Shown in pieces: positions 10,831-22,360 of a stretch of DNA of 64,000 nt. The notes beneath the pieces are model-generated. The model ran no database searches, was not told where the DNA came from, and saw only the letters and a program-made list of their open reading frames with translations. Position 1 is the stretch's first letter. Each line of letters opens with the position of its first letter. Origin of the DNA: Sipunculus nudus. Lineage: Eukaryota > Annelida > Sipuncula > Golfingiida > Sipunculidae. The translations under genes and the position numbers were made by a program. The DNA is taken from positions 20,460,176-20,524,175 of the forward strand of contig CM049311.1 in assembly GCA_026874595.1 (NCBI GenBank), in the 5' to 3' direction.

Positions 10831-13518
10831 GGGGAAGGGGATAACTTTTTTTTAATTTTCAACAATGCAGTAAAATTCCTGAAATATACTCATGTATTTA
10901 TATACCATGGGTCATAAGCTATCCAGTGATACCAAATTTTGCTATTCTAAATAGCAGCTGAAAAAAAAAACTTTGAACAAATGTATGCAATACTCATTAT
11001 TGTTCCAAATAAAGAAGGGTCACATAAGACTAAATACAGATGTACATTTTAATATCAGGTAACTAGCGATTGCGACATTGTACAAAGGAAGGAGTTCTGT
11101 CCTCATATAGGGTCCTTGGTGAAACATTATGTACAAAAGGTCAATTTTCGCCAAATCTAAGGGGGATGTGGTACTTTTTATTACTGTATGGAGGGAGATG
11201 TAACAATTTTCCTTTGCCTGTCTCAAATGAGTATTCATGTTCACGTGCATATTTCAAACAAGCCCAACATGAATTGATTACTTTCAGGCAGACATATATA
11301 TCGACTTAAAGGTGTTCATAAGTCGGTTCAACAAAAATTCTGAATTCTTCACAAGCTTATTGTCAGTAGATTTTAACCTTTTCCATGAGCAGATCCCGAG
11401 CAGACCTTATTATATAAATAATCTTAATATCTAAAGTTTGTGAAAATAAATTCCTTTAACGTTTTGAGTGAAATTACTAACAAACTTCTAAAGTACCAAA
11501 CACAAAGGTAAACAATACCCCCTGTCGGAAGTGTTAAAATTGCCAAAGGTCAAAAGGCATGAAGGTTCAAATATATGTTTATCTGTAATCAATAAGAAAT
11601 TCAATATATACATAAGAGTGTAAACATGCAGCAACCGAACCCGGGAAATATTATATTCTCGGTCTAGACTTTGTATATAAAAAGACTCAGTTTGTATATA
11701 GTTTGTATGCAGTGATAATTTTATTCGCTTTGAAAAACTGAAAACCCATATAGGTTTGTCGTTCAAAATTACAGGCATTGGCATCTTGTTATGTCTTCTG
11801 TTAAGATTTAAAGGCCAGTTTTCAAAAATACCTCATAAGAAAAACCTGTTTCATATGCAAATGTCCCAGACAACCTTATTTATTATCGATAACCAAATGT
11901 TCCTGCCGGAAAGACACGTGATAAGTATTGAATTGGACTTTGTATTGTTGTCTGAGCGGGGAGTATCTGTGTCTCATATATCATATAATGAACTGAATTG
12001 CCTCAAGGCGGTTTTTGCTATATTATATCCTTCTAAAGATTATACTTTTTTAATAATTGAGGAAAATGATTTTGTAAATAATTCATATTTAATGTTTTAA
12101 AATGAGAAATTATTATATGGAAAAAGGACATTGACGATATTAGGGTGGGGGAGGTAATATGGTATGTCCACTATGGTTGGGAAAGTTGTGTGTGTATGAG
12201 GGGTGGGTGGGGGGGGGGGGGTATTCAACACTACCAGCATACACGGTTCGACTCTGGATCCCTTAAGGAATGTAGATGGCAAACTCATTAAAAGTAACAA
12301 ATATGTGGGTAATTGTGATTAAACACTTTAACCCACCTAAGCATATCTTAATCATGTATTTGAAATTAACTAATATGTAACTTTGACTATCCTTCAAAGT
12401 TCTTCATCATAAATTTAACATATAATTGCACATGTTAACGTCTTATAAAATCCAAAGCTTCCGTTTGACTTGATTATCGTTCTTATATGAGCAAAGATTC
12501 ATATTTCGATGTTATAATAGTATGCATATTTGAACTATATGATTTAGGTTTCCCCTCAACGGTCTGTTATTTCCTTATCAGTATTCTTAATAAATAACCT
12601 ATAAAGAAGAAAGTAGCTGGTGATACTACATGGCAATGTCTGGTTTAACAATGTCAGTTATAGCGAGATAAGTGAAACAAAAGACTATTTCATATCGAAT
12701 CAGTATATGGGTCAAATAATTGACTGAAATTCCTGTTATTTTGTAAAGTGCTTGAAAAATTCAGTCATTTAATAAAGTGACTGAGTGAACCAGGCAATTT
12801 GTAAACTGATTGAAACTTTCAGGCAACTTACAAATTGACTGATTTTTACATTGACTGTATTTTGTAAACAAACTACTCAGCAGTTCTGCTATATGTTGAA
12901 GTTCTCGATTTGAGTGTTTACTTCTAGTTCAAAAAGTTCACTTCTGTAGCACACAAATTCCTGATGTTCACAGACCTGCTTACTTCAACATTATTATTTG
13001 ACTCCAGCTTGTCGACCTTATGTCAACCCACTAAACATAAGCAGACCTGCCTGCACAGTAGATGGGTTAATGAAGTGACATTTTAGTTCGTGTCATGAGA
13101 CGCCGTAAGTCAGTAACTTCAAGAGATTCATCTGTGTCCAATGGGAAATTCAATATGTACATAAGAGTGATACCATCATGAGATCACCTGTAAAATGCCG
13201 ATAACTTCACTCTGACAGCCAGTATGCGGGCCATAGACTCTTTAATGTAAGAGGGCTCAAATGGCGCCTGGCGTGGACGTTAAATTCGTCAGTGCAAACG
13301 AAGATGTAAATATAATGTCTAGTATGAAATGCTTGTTGAATTTTTACATTTATTTGTTGCAGCATTTTCCTTTTTATATAATGGTTTACAGTCAAATGTA
13401 CGTACATTTTGCATGTTCAATTAACACAAATATTTAGAATATAAACTTTATTCAAGTAAATGCAAGTTTATTTCTAATGTAATTATAATATTTTATAATA
13501 AAAAATGTATTTTTACAG

Positions 13519-13773
13519 ATTGTAAGATGAGACAGCTTGGCAAAGAATACAACGGAACTGTGAACGTCACTGAAACGGGTATTTCTTGTCAGAGATGGGA
13601 CAGCCAGACGCCTCACAGTCACAGCAGGAACAGATCTGAATGGTTTCCAGATCAGACACTAGAGGACGCTAGCAACTATTGTAGAAACCCAGACGGTGAG
13701 CCTGGCGGTCCTTGGTGTTACACGATGATGTCCTCAACAAGGTGGCAATATTGCGACATTCCCTACTGCGGCA
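13519..13773 (+). CDS. Secreted kringle protein (copy A), exon 2: kringle 1
   Basis: This 255-bp exon encodes one complete kringle domain. All six expected cysteines are present in order: DCK, SCQRW, NYCRNP, PWCYT, WQYC and PYC. The kringle hallmarks TPHSH and YCRNPDGEPGGPWC are intact, as is the ASNYCRNP stretch. It starts after TTTTTACAG and ends before GTAAGG, phase 1 on both sides, as is usual for kringle exons. N-glycosylation sequons (NGT, NVT, NRS) sit in the first half. Kringles are extracellular disulfide-bonded binding modules; the ligand cannot be told from sequence. No counterpart was found in copy B. Confidence 0.93.
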
Positions 13774-14097
13774 GTAAGGATAAATTACCAGTATATGAAC
13801 AAGTAATATTTGATTGGTCAAATTTTCGATTCCCTGATGGCAGTGCTAAACGTTTGGTCGAAAACTAGCACCAGACGGGATCCGGCAGCCGAGTAAAAGC
13901 AGTTTAGGCGAAGCTTTGGAGTAGTTGTTAATTGTCTTGTTCATTATTCATGAACATATATGTTAACGAAATATCCATTCATTTTCATATTATATTTCAA
14001 TATTAAATGATTTTAAAAGTATGTTTTTTGAAGCATGCAATAAAAGCAAACCACTATTTGACACATCAAACTGTATTATAACTAAACTAAAATTATA

Positions 14098-14143
<46 letters not shown>

Positions 14144-15008
14144 AGAATGTGTAGCCTGGGCCTGCATAACCCTGCCGAATTCAGACTAAATACCACCTTT
14201 TGGTAACACGGATTGGAAAGGCCAGTGTTTTCGTCCGTAGAAGATACTTCACACTGCTGTAGAAATGACTTGGCACTTGTGTCTCTGCTGGCCAAAATGT
14301 GGCAAAAGGTCTTTGTAGGAGAAGCATTCTTGCGGCTAATGTGGTGTTGTCATGCTGTTTGTTTTATAGGGACCCAGGTCTGACTGGCCAATCTGGAGCT
14401 TTGTGAATTGGTGATAGTTTGTGGCCATTCCCCTGTCTGAATATAATCACCTGCTCAGATCTGGTTATTTGGTATTAAAGATCTCCCTGATTTATTGTGG
14501 GTGCTTCTGTATCTATTTACTGTGCTGCCTTCGTGTTGTTGTTGATCCCTCTTTTGCTGGACTGTCTGTTGTTTCATTACTAATTACTCACGGTGCGAGG
14601 TATTGATTGAGAGTCAGCTCAGGGGCGCAATGGTAGGGGTCATGACATTCAGTTCTCTGTCCACGCCAGTTCGGAGGCTCTACAGGACAGGCATCTGTCA
14701 GGAATAGTTTATTGGATCTGTTTCGGCTATGTTCATCACCTGTGTTTATTGCCACTTCTTCTGCCTTGACATTTGTAGGATAAGGGCTTGGGCGTTGCTC
14801 TAACCCTTGACAAATTTGAAGCAAAATCTTTCCAGCTGTCTTTGTATGCGAAAAGTTGAAACAGTCAAACCAACAAAGGGGAAATAAAATACCTTGCTAC
14901 CCTAATCCTAAAACTGACATCAAAGTCTGTTCCAAAAAAAAATCAAACTAACCAAAAAAAAGGGGAAACATAAATAAATTTCACATACATGTGCCCATTT
15001 TGTTTTAG
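13774..15008. other. Intron between kringle exons A1 and A2
   Basis: Contains a (TA)n tract near 14100-14140 and a less AT-rich stretch at about 14150-14830. That stretch has moderately long frames on both strands but no recognisable domain. The last 160 bp (from about 14848, TGTCTTTGTATGCG) match the flank of the copy B kringle exon. Confidence 0.55.
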
Positions 15009-15260
15009 ATTGTAAGTTGACCAAGTTGGGACAAGAATACAACGGGACTGTGAACGTCACTAAAACAGGTCTTGATTGTCAAAGATGGGACAGTCCGGAC
15101 CTCATCCTTGACACGAACAACATACTTGGATTGTTACCGGATCAGACGCTAGATGACGCAAGTAATTACTGCAGAAATCCCTACGGGTACCCAGATATGC
15201 CGTGGTGCTACACCAAGTTTCCGATATGGGAGTACTGCCTTGTTCCATTCTGCAAAACAG
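15009..15260 (+). CDS. Secreted kringle protein (copy A), exon 3: kringle 2
   Basis: This 252-bp exon lies between TTTTAG and GTAACC, phase 1 at both ends. All six kringle cysteines are kept (DCK, DCQRW, NYCRNP, PWCYT, WEYC, PFC), as is the YCRNPYGYPDMPWC signature. The usual SQTPHSH segment is replaced by SPDLILD, and the strand before WEYC is two residues shorter than in kringle 1. At DNA level the first change looks like a pair of compensating one-base shifts. Flanks match those of the copy B kringle exon, so these two are the true counterparts. Confidence 0.93.
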
Positions 15261-16620
15261 GTAACCATTCCAGTCTGCTTTTGCATATTATTACTGAACA
15301 ATATCAAAACAATCTTCCACAACAAGGTATGCCTGTAAATATAAATAAACCAACGCAAAACTTTGTAAAGAAACAATTTCTTGGTAAATCCTATATTTTC
15401 ATTTATACCAAGGTTAAGTGTATTGATTACGTTATCAGTACCGTCAATGTTCTGAAAATTTGTTTAGCCAGACAGACACGGACAGGCACGCAGGACTTGC
15501 CTGACTAAAGCGACTCCAAGACTGCCGTGTGTTTAAAGAGATTGGAATGTTTATGCGATATTTCACATATCGTAAGGTTCTGAAACTGTCACTGTTATAA
15601 TATATAACGACAGGAGCTCCAAAGCGTGCGTTGATACACGTGCAGGTCATGTGATGATAAGCATGGTACACATTATATGCATATTCCTGATTACTTATCT
15701 GATAAATTAGCCATTATAAAAGTAAAACTGGGAAGGATCAGAAATGGGTTCATGGTAAGGAAGTCCGTGCAAAACGTTCCTTGATATAGAATTTATGTAT
15801 ATTTAAAAAGGCTGAAGTAAAAAAATGTTGCAACTTCATAACATGAATAACCTAATTTCAACGTCGTCTACCGTCCATGGGGTACTGGTAACGTTCGTGT
15901 TCGTATGTACCATATGTCCAGATGAGATGATCTGAATAAATAACAGAAGTGAACAGACCCCTGTCAATTAAAACGGTGGCAGCTTTTAGAACCGAACGAT
16001 CGTTTGAGTGCATTAGTAGATGTATGAATGTATGTGGAGTGGCGCATGTATCACAGAGCTGATAAACACCGTTACTCTTCTAGCAGAAAAACAAACGAAC
16101 AGCCAAGCAAACGCGGGTTAAAACATGACCTCTTTGGCGTAGGTAAATGTTATTCAAGTTAAACACGCGAATTCATGTGATATTCGATATTTCGTCATCG
16201 CCTTCCCGAGATTCCGTATGCAAGCAGAACTGGAAACCAGGTCAGGCACGGCGTCTAAGTCGGGATGGAAAGAGTTCCAACATAGCATTGCCAAGTAAGT
16301 ACAGTGACATAGGTCCATTGTCTATTGATGGCACCCTCTGGGACTTAGGACAGAGATAACCATATGGTGAGTATAATATTTTATAATATTGCTCTCATGA
16401 TTTCACTTTTCCATACACGGGTCAATGCTTAATCCAATAAAACTGTGCTGTAATAACCATGAACGAATTTCTGTCATGAGGCTCGTTTTGCTCGAAAATG
16501 TTGTATCATTTACAGCCAATGAGAATAAATCAAAAGGAACTCGGTGTGAACTCGCCATTCACCGCTATTATTGGACACTGCGCAGAATCGGACTCACAAG
16601 TGTACGACTCCTCTGTTTAG
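15261..16620. other. Intron downstream of kringle A2
   Basis: Collinear with copy B 35951-37512. It includes a well-conserved block with the phrase GCCAATGAGAATAAATCAAA (near 16514) and CTGCGCAG (near 16577), resembling CCAAT and NRF-1-like promoter words, directly before the 60-bp exon. No further exon could be supported. Confidence 0.5.
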
Positions 16621-16680
16621 GGTTTTGGGCGTCAAACATGATCCCCACAATGCACCGCGGCTACCAAATACAAAGATGTG
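16621..16680 (+). CDS. Candidate linker exon of kringle gene A
   Basis: Exactly 60 bp lie between a good acceptor (CTCCTCTGTTTAG) and a strong donor (GTAAGTATA). The interval is open in phase 1 at both ends, so it can join kringle 2 to the 3' exon without breaking the frame. The product segment begins FWASNMIPTMHRG and ends QRCG. The same sequence is repeated at 37513-37574, where the length is 62 bp and the frame is broken, and at about 52805-52876. The triple occurrence with donors suggests a real exon. It could instead be the first exon of another gene, because ATG codons and CCAAT/NRF-1-like words precede it. Confidence 0.4.
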
Positions 16681-17200
16681 GTAAGTATACATTAAGAAAA
16701 GAAGGCTAAGTATTCCGTTCAAGCATGTTGGATAAGAATTGATTCAACGCAAATTACATAAACAAGGTTGTTTTTGTGGTAAAGACTTCTCGGAATAAGT
16801 GATATTTTGCGAGCATTTGCAGGTGTAATTAAGACAGGTGTTTCCTTGAAATGTATTAATTTTTTTTTTTTAATTTGACAGTTGAGGTTAGTAGTCCCGT
16901 CCGTCCAACAGCACGTAACCGGAAGAAGTCGTTCCGACAAAATACAGTGCTGTCGCTCTATACTTTTTAAAAGAAACATACTTTTTTTTCAGAAATTATA
17001 CTTTCTTCAAACATTTTTAGGAGTAAATACATTTTGTATTTTATTTCTAAAATCATCATCTTGTGGCGATTATAGGCTATTTACCTGAATTTATTGCAGT
17101 GGACTTGCTCTGTCAATATTTCACAATGGTGCCAATGTTATTAACGACTATTTTTCTGCGATCTTGCAAATGTTACACAAAATCACTGTATATATATATA

Positions 17201-17235
<35 letters not shown>

Positions 17236-18094
17236 TGTATGTATAATTTATTCCTAAAGTTTGTTTTGAAGTATGGCATGCTGCGAAATTGTACAACGAT
17301 TGCGCTATTTGGCATTGATTTGTACTTTTTTTAAACATTTAGTTTTTCTTACTGCACTGTATTCGCACCACGTACAAAAGAATCATATTAACTGTGTTTA
17401 AATAAATATGTTTACTGCTGTATGACGTCAAACTGACATGAATGCGGGGACTTCAGATCAGATTAAAACCTGAATTATCACGGGTCTCTTGTTTTGAAAC
17501 ACGGCTACCTTTTGATGATGTTGCTTATTATGATTCATAAAAGATAACCTAGCAAGCGTGTCTTTACAATGGATAGGAAAACTCATGAAGAAGCTATGAC
17601 TGGTATTAGACCGAATCTCCTACTCAAGGAAGGGACGGTTGAAGAAGAATTCTTTATGACGTACTCTATAAATTATACACAATGTAAAGTGCAACACTGT
17701 TGGATATCATACATGCATTGATAGTGGTTATCGTATATTAAATGTAAAATCTTAATTTCCTGTTTAGCGCATGTTCATGTAATCTTTGTGATCACCTGGC
17801 CAACACGGCACTAAACAAACTTACCAATAAACCCTGGCTGATATAAAACCATGTAGTGCTCGTTTGAATTTTTTATATAAATTTACCTTATAGAGTTCCA
17901 AGAGGAAAAGAATCCGCATTACCCAGGGCGATATCAATAGAGTCTATTTATTTATCGGCTAAACACTCCCATAGTAAATATATGTGTACATGTCAGTAAA
18001 GCACTTACTTAACATTTCCAAAAGGTTGCTTTAAATGTAGCCATTGTGTAACACTCTCTGTGTTCATAATTTACCTGTTTTTTCTTTCCTTAAG
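16681..18094. other. Intron between linker and 3' exon of kringle gene A
   Basis: AT-rich and collinear with copy B 37575-39190, including a (TA)n tract near 17190-17235 that also exists in B near 38121-38162. The short open frame around 17063 is not conserved in amino-acid pattern between the copies and is left out. Confidence 0.55.
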
Positions 18095-18156
18095 GAACGA
18101 AGCAAATACAACGACCACAATGCAGTGATGAAGTGCTGGCGTGCATCTGTCCGTAA
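18095..18156 (+). CDS. Candidate 3' coding exon of kringle gene A (Cys-containing tail)
   Basis: A very strong acceptor (CTGTTTTTTCTTTCCTTAAG) precedes the exon. Read in phase 1, as required by the kringle exons, it gives TKQIQRPQCSDEVLACICP and a TAA stop. The two differences from copy B in the first half are silent or conservative in this frame (Ser/Ser, Asp/Glu) but not in the other two frames, which supports it. Another frame stays open to 18226, so the assignment is not certain. Joined to the upstream exons the total is 702 nt, 233 residues plus stop. Confidence 0.5.
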
Positions 18157-18263
18157 CCAGCACGAGGACGTGGTGCTGTCACCGTGTTACACCGGAAGTC
18201 GGTCCATGCAAGACAAGGGTTCTTAAAGAACACTGAGGAAAACATGTAAAATTACCGTGAGTC

Positions 18264-19345
18264 CTCCAGAACGACTGGAAAGATCGAGACCTCCTGTCGC
18301 AAACGTCGGATCAGTTGAAACCATGGGTTTATTTTGAGGTGGCACAGATGGAGACTGCAAGGACGCCATGTCAGAAAGAAGACCCAAAACTGTATATGAA
18401 AAGGCGGAGTCATATAAATGATTGTTCATTCTCAGACCAACGAATATCAAAGAGTGCCCCGGATAGGGAAACAAATCAGGAGGCTGGAAGTATTGAATCA
18501 ACAAAGTTGCAAAATTCTTTAAGACTCCTTGTTCTGCGTATGACAAACTGAGGCCAAAAGTTAACGTACAGGAGAATAAAATGCAAGCTCCAAAACAAAG
18601 TCTGAGGTAGTACTTAGAGCAAAACAAAGGCGCCGCAGTTTCGGACCTTTTCAAAGAAATCCAGTAAACTAAAACTAACAGTGGATACAAATCATTGCGG
18701 CCTAATACTGCTTCCACAAGACTGATATTGCAGCCGCAGTCTCTAGGTCTGTCAGACTCATATGATACGTACAATGATGATCCAAGGCCAACCAGCTCCA
18801 GACCGGGCATGGCTCTCCACGGCGCAGATTGCATACTACAGAGACAGTTCAGGCTCGACTTTGTTGACATCCAGAGAATCGCTCTTCCTCCGTTTCCCGA
18901 AACTGACGGAACGATTGAACCTACAAATGATCCCGGAGGGGGAGCACGGAGGCGGCAGTCTATGTGACACCCCAGGGTCGACTGCAATCGCGACGGCTCA
19001 TGAAAAATCCGATAACCCTGTCGGATTCAACCGGAAGAATATACTAGACTTCCCGTATGCATACATACCAAAACTCGTGATGAGCGCCAGAACTCGTTAA
19101 ATTTTGCAGGGGGAGTCCTCGAGGATGCAGGGAGGGCCATCTCCATGAGTCCTAAAATTCGTGTACCGTTTTCTCATTAATCTCGCGAGTAGGCGCGGCA
19201 AGACGTGGACAGTGATAACATAAAGAATGTACAAGCTGAAAAGAAAACAACCGAGATCTCTACACTTCAAGCTAAGATTGATGCCTCTATTTAATCCATA
19301 GAGCAGTTTTGCTTGGAGAATCAAAGCGAAGGAAAAGCCGATTAA
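18264..19345 (+). pseudogene. Gene U copy A: unrecognised, 5'-truncated and frameshifted
   Basis: Homologous to 41538-42588. The protein-like blocks run in order but in different frames: QLKPWVYFEVAQMET, RPNTASTRL, DDPRPTSSRP, RLMKNP and DFPYAYIP. Stops lie between the blocks, for example at the end of the reading frame near 18551. The 5' end present in copy B (promoter and first 50 codons) is missing: the A junction GACTGGAAAGATCG fuses sequence that in B lies about 2.15 kb apart. The gene family was not recognised. The 254-codon open frame on the opposite strand here is a shadow. Confidence 0.6.
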
Positions 19346-19752
19346 GAAATTATAGATTTTGATTTGATATTTCATGTGGAATAAACACATGTATACTTTC
19401 ATGTTTTATTAGTTATGGACACAGCCGTACATTAAGGTGAAGTTTTTGTGCGTTATGGATTAAAGCCTACATCACATCTAGGAAAGGCATTCTTTATTTT
19501 GGTTAAACCATATGTGATAATCCAATTTTTGCGAGTTTAAAAATAATAGGAAAAACTGATACAGCTCGTGAAAGTATGTTACTAGCATTAACATTGATTT
19601 GACCTCAGTTCATTGTCTTCTTTTCTCATTTGAATAAAAATATGTATATAGTTATTTATGCATATTTTATATTTAAAATTTCAATATCTTGCCATTCTTA
19701 TTGGTTGAAATTCCTTTACAATGTAAATGCTATCATCCCCCTGCTATTAAGA

Positions 19753-19798
<46 letters not shown>

Positions 19799-20206
19799 TT
19801 GTGTGTGTCTGCGAGTCATCCCCCTCCCCACCCTTAAAAATAAATCGACGAACTGTGGATAACTACCCCAGGTAACGCCATCACAGCTTAAACGTTTAAC
19901 TCTATCTACATTATGTGAACGGAAACCTCCTCCCTAACCGTCTCCCCCCCCCCCCCGAAATCCGCCACTGTACATGTATTCCCCCGGATTTCGCAACCGG
20001 GGCGTTGTAACATTCACTTCTTCTCAGAGAGTTATAACCAAGGCGTAAACAAACATTAAAAAAAAATATAGTTTTTTCTCAGTTTCTACAGTATGTCACG
20101 TGGTTGTTATTCTATATCCCCATGTTGTCGAAATTCAAAAAGAATAAAAGAAAGAAAATTTAAAGAAAGAAAAAAAGTATACATAACTGTATTGTTCACT
20201 GTTAAA

Positions 20207-20248
<42 letters not shown>

Positions 20249-21596
20249 CTAGTAATTATAATAATCTTATTCCCATAATCTTTATCATTTAAAAAATTCA
20301 CGTACCGACACATGCAAACTAAATAAGGCGTTTCGCCTATCATTAAAGAAGTGTGCAATCATTAATGTTCACGCATACTGGTCCATAGTGTGCATACTTC
20401 GCACAATTTGCAGTAGGAAGAATATTTTGTTGGAAGTTTGCCAACATCCCGGGGAGGGATCAGTGTACAATCAGTCGGTTTCTTTTCTATGCAAAAGGCA
20501 CCTATGAATTTTCTGAAAAAAATATGTAGAGAGGTCCCTTGATGAATCAATTAAGGAGTCAATATCACGAAATTTTCCGTTGCACATATGACTCTAGACA
20601 AAGAATTTTGGCACCATATAAAGGCAGGTCTTGAGCGCATGAAATGTTTGGTTTTATAGCTCCTTCTGCTCCGTCTGTCTGTCCGTGGCCTGGCCGTCTT
20701 TCCGGCGTCCGCCAACAATACACAAAAAATGTTTCATCTCCTTTAAATCTCAACTGATTTTGAATTTGTTTGTATTATCTGATAGGACTAGGTGTGGGCA
20801 TTAAAACTATAACATAAAATATGAAAATCATTAAGAAGGCAAAAATATGCAAACGTTCGGATTTTTTCTTTAGCAGTTTTCATTTTGTTTACCTGATAGG
20901 GCTAAATGTGCACCTTAAAATATCTACACATAATTTTTAAATTCATTAATTATGCAAATTACTGCAAACGGTTGCACAATTACAAAAACTTATGCTTCTT
21001 CTTCTTCTTCTTCTTCTTTATTTCTTGGCCGATTTTTATTTCTATTATTATGATAGGGCTATGTTTATGCTTTTAAATTCAGCACAGAAATTTTAAACTA
21101 ATTAACTTTACAACTGTTTCAAAATAAAAGAAAATGCTTCTTCTCCGTTATTTCTTGTATAATTTTGAGTCTGCTTGATTTATCTGAATGAGTTTGGCGT
21201 TTTCTAAACATTTACACAGATTTTTGAAATTGCATGTTGCCCTCATGAGATACCAACTTTCAGTGATTTAAAGTGCATTCCATGCACTTCGTGAAAATTG
21301 CATTATTTTATAGATGAACTTCTCATGTTTACCCAATACGCGAGTCGTCTTTACTTCATCTACCATGTGTAGCATTCAGGGCACACACACGGCGGCCAGT
21401 AGGGATGTAGAAAGAATACTCATAGCCACGGTCGCATATTAGGTTGGATACAGCCAGGCGGCCATGATACACTTGAAAACTGTTTCAGCTACAAGACACT
21501 CCTGACGCTCGTCACAGCTACCGCCGGGATACCTGTGATAAAAGGGTCGAATGTGTATGTTAAAGCTTTAAAATACATTATTAATGCAGTATCCAG

Positions 21597-21669
<73 letters not shown>

Positions 21670-22225
21670 TATATATGATATCTCGGTTGGTGCAAGAGGA
21701 CCGATGGGTCTAGCAAGAATCATGAAGATTATCGATGGCCCTGTCTCAGGGAAACTCGGAACTCCCCCCCCCCCCCCCCCCCCCCGAGCGCCGCGGGGAT
21801 ATTTCCTTAAGGGACGTCATTGTCTGTGCCACAATATGAATGTATAAATTTAAACACAAAGATGAATAGTTTTGATTATTAACTAGGGTTCTCTAATCTT
21901 ACATTATAGCTATTGGAATATTTTGGAATATAGAATTAACATTGATTTACTGAAACATAGAGCCATACTGCATAGAGTTTAATTTACATAGGCCAAACAA
22001 AATTACTATATTCAAATGACTTAATACTATAGTCTATAAAAAAGGTGCGAAACACACTCTAGAGGGGCACGTTAACATGCAAAAATGGAGCCTGTGTCTG
22101 GAACGGAAAAGCAGTTGTTATTGGTCCAACGACTTTTTATTGCATTTTGATTCGCACTAAACATGCCTTAAACGCAGCATGTATTGTGTATGTTCATAAG
22201 GAAAATGTAATTCGTCTCAATGTAC
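19346..22225. other. Gene-free repeats, copy A 3' part
   Basis: Collinear with copy B 42600-48086. It holds (TA)n near 19756-19796 and 21597-21668, (AAT)n near 20210-20245, (TTC)n near 20996-21016, C runs near 19948 and 21765, and a (TCCG)-rich stretch near 20660-20710. The sequence TCGCATATTAGGTTGGATAC near 21434 is the unoccupied site of the large insertion in copy B. Confidence 0.7.
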
Positions 22226-22360
22226 CTTCTACACAATTGTCTCCATGGTAACCTTCCTGACAACCGCCCGCTGGACAGGAACCGTCTATATCGTCACATT
22301 CTCTTTTCTTACAGTTACCGCACTTTTTGAGACAATTATTACCCTATAGGGCACTCTTGT
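22226..22360 (-). pseudogene. EGF-like (multi-EGF/scavenger-receptor type) exon remnant, copy A
   Basis: On the minus strand this reads NNCLKKCGNCKKRECDDIDG then SCPAGGCQEGYHGDNCVEG, ending at a good donor (GAAG|GTACAT) in phase 1. The spacing of Cys and Gly matches the EGF-like repeats of multi-EGF and scavenger-receptor-type membrane or secreted proteins. The preceding ECPIG motif is in another frame and is followed by stop codons, so bases are missing between them. Copy B is damaged at other positions. It could be a live exon if a different acceptor is used, but no clear acceptor was found. Confidence 0.6.

Larger units (their letters stand above)
6195..13518. other. Large intron of kringle gene A, with mobile-element debris
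   Basis: About 7.3 kb with no exon that could be supported. It holds a degenerate LINE (8316-9600), a widely spaced inverted repeat (7140-7440 with 10575-10830), a (TA)n tract near 7952-8000, and dispersed CCAACTGCAGTG...GCGCATTA motifs near 10435 and 10605. Open frames at 11070-12100 show no family features and are treated as chance. Confidence 0.6.
4450..22350 (+). repeat. Segmental duplication, copy A
   Basis: Matching blocks occur in the same order in copy B: 4450-4620 with 25805-25960; 5005-5640 with 26055-26650; 5640-6480 with 28290-29120; 12120-12230 with 33700-33790; 14848-18260 with 35260-39380; 18264-19420 with 41538-42680; 19420-22350 with 42680-48200. Between blocks the copies differ by insertions and deletions of 0.5-6 kb. 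Identity by eye is high in exons and moderate in introns. Confidence 0.85.

Noticed and set aside
11756-12100. 114-codon plus-strand frame
   Set aside because: Not conserved in copy B, AT-driven composition, no motifs, and it lies within the large intron.
17063-17257. Short hydrophobic frame as a membrane exon of the kringle gene
   Set aside because: The matching frame in copy B (37979) differs in pattern, lacks splice sites in phase and runs into (TA)n.
18223-18987. 254-codon open frame on the minus strand, the longest in the window
   Set aside because: It lies exactly antisense to gene U copy A, has no recognisable domain, and no equally long antisense frame appears at the equivalent place in copy B.
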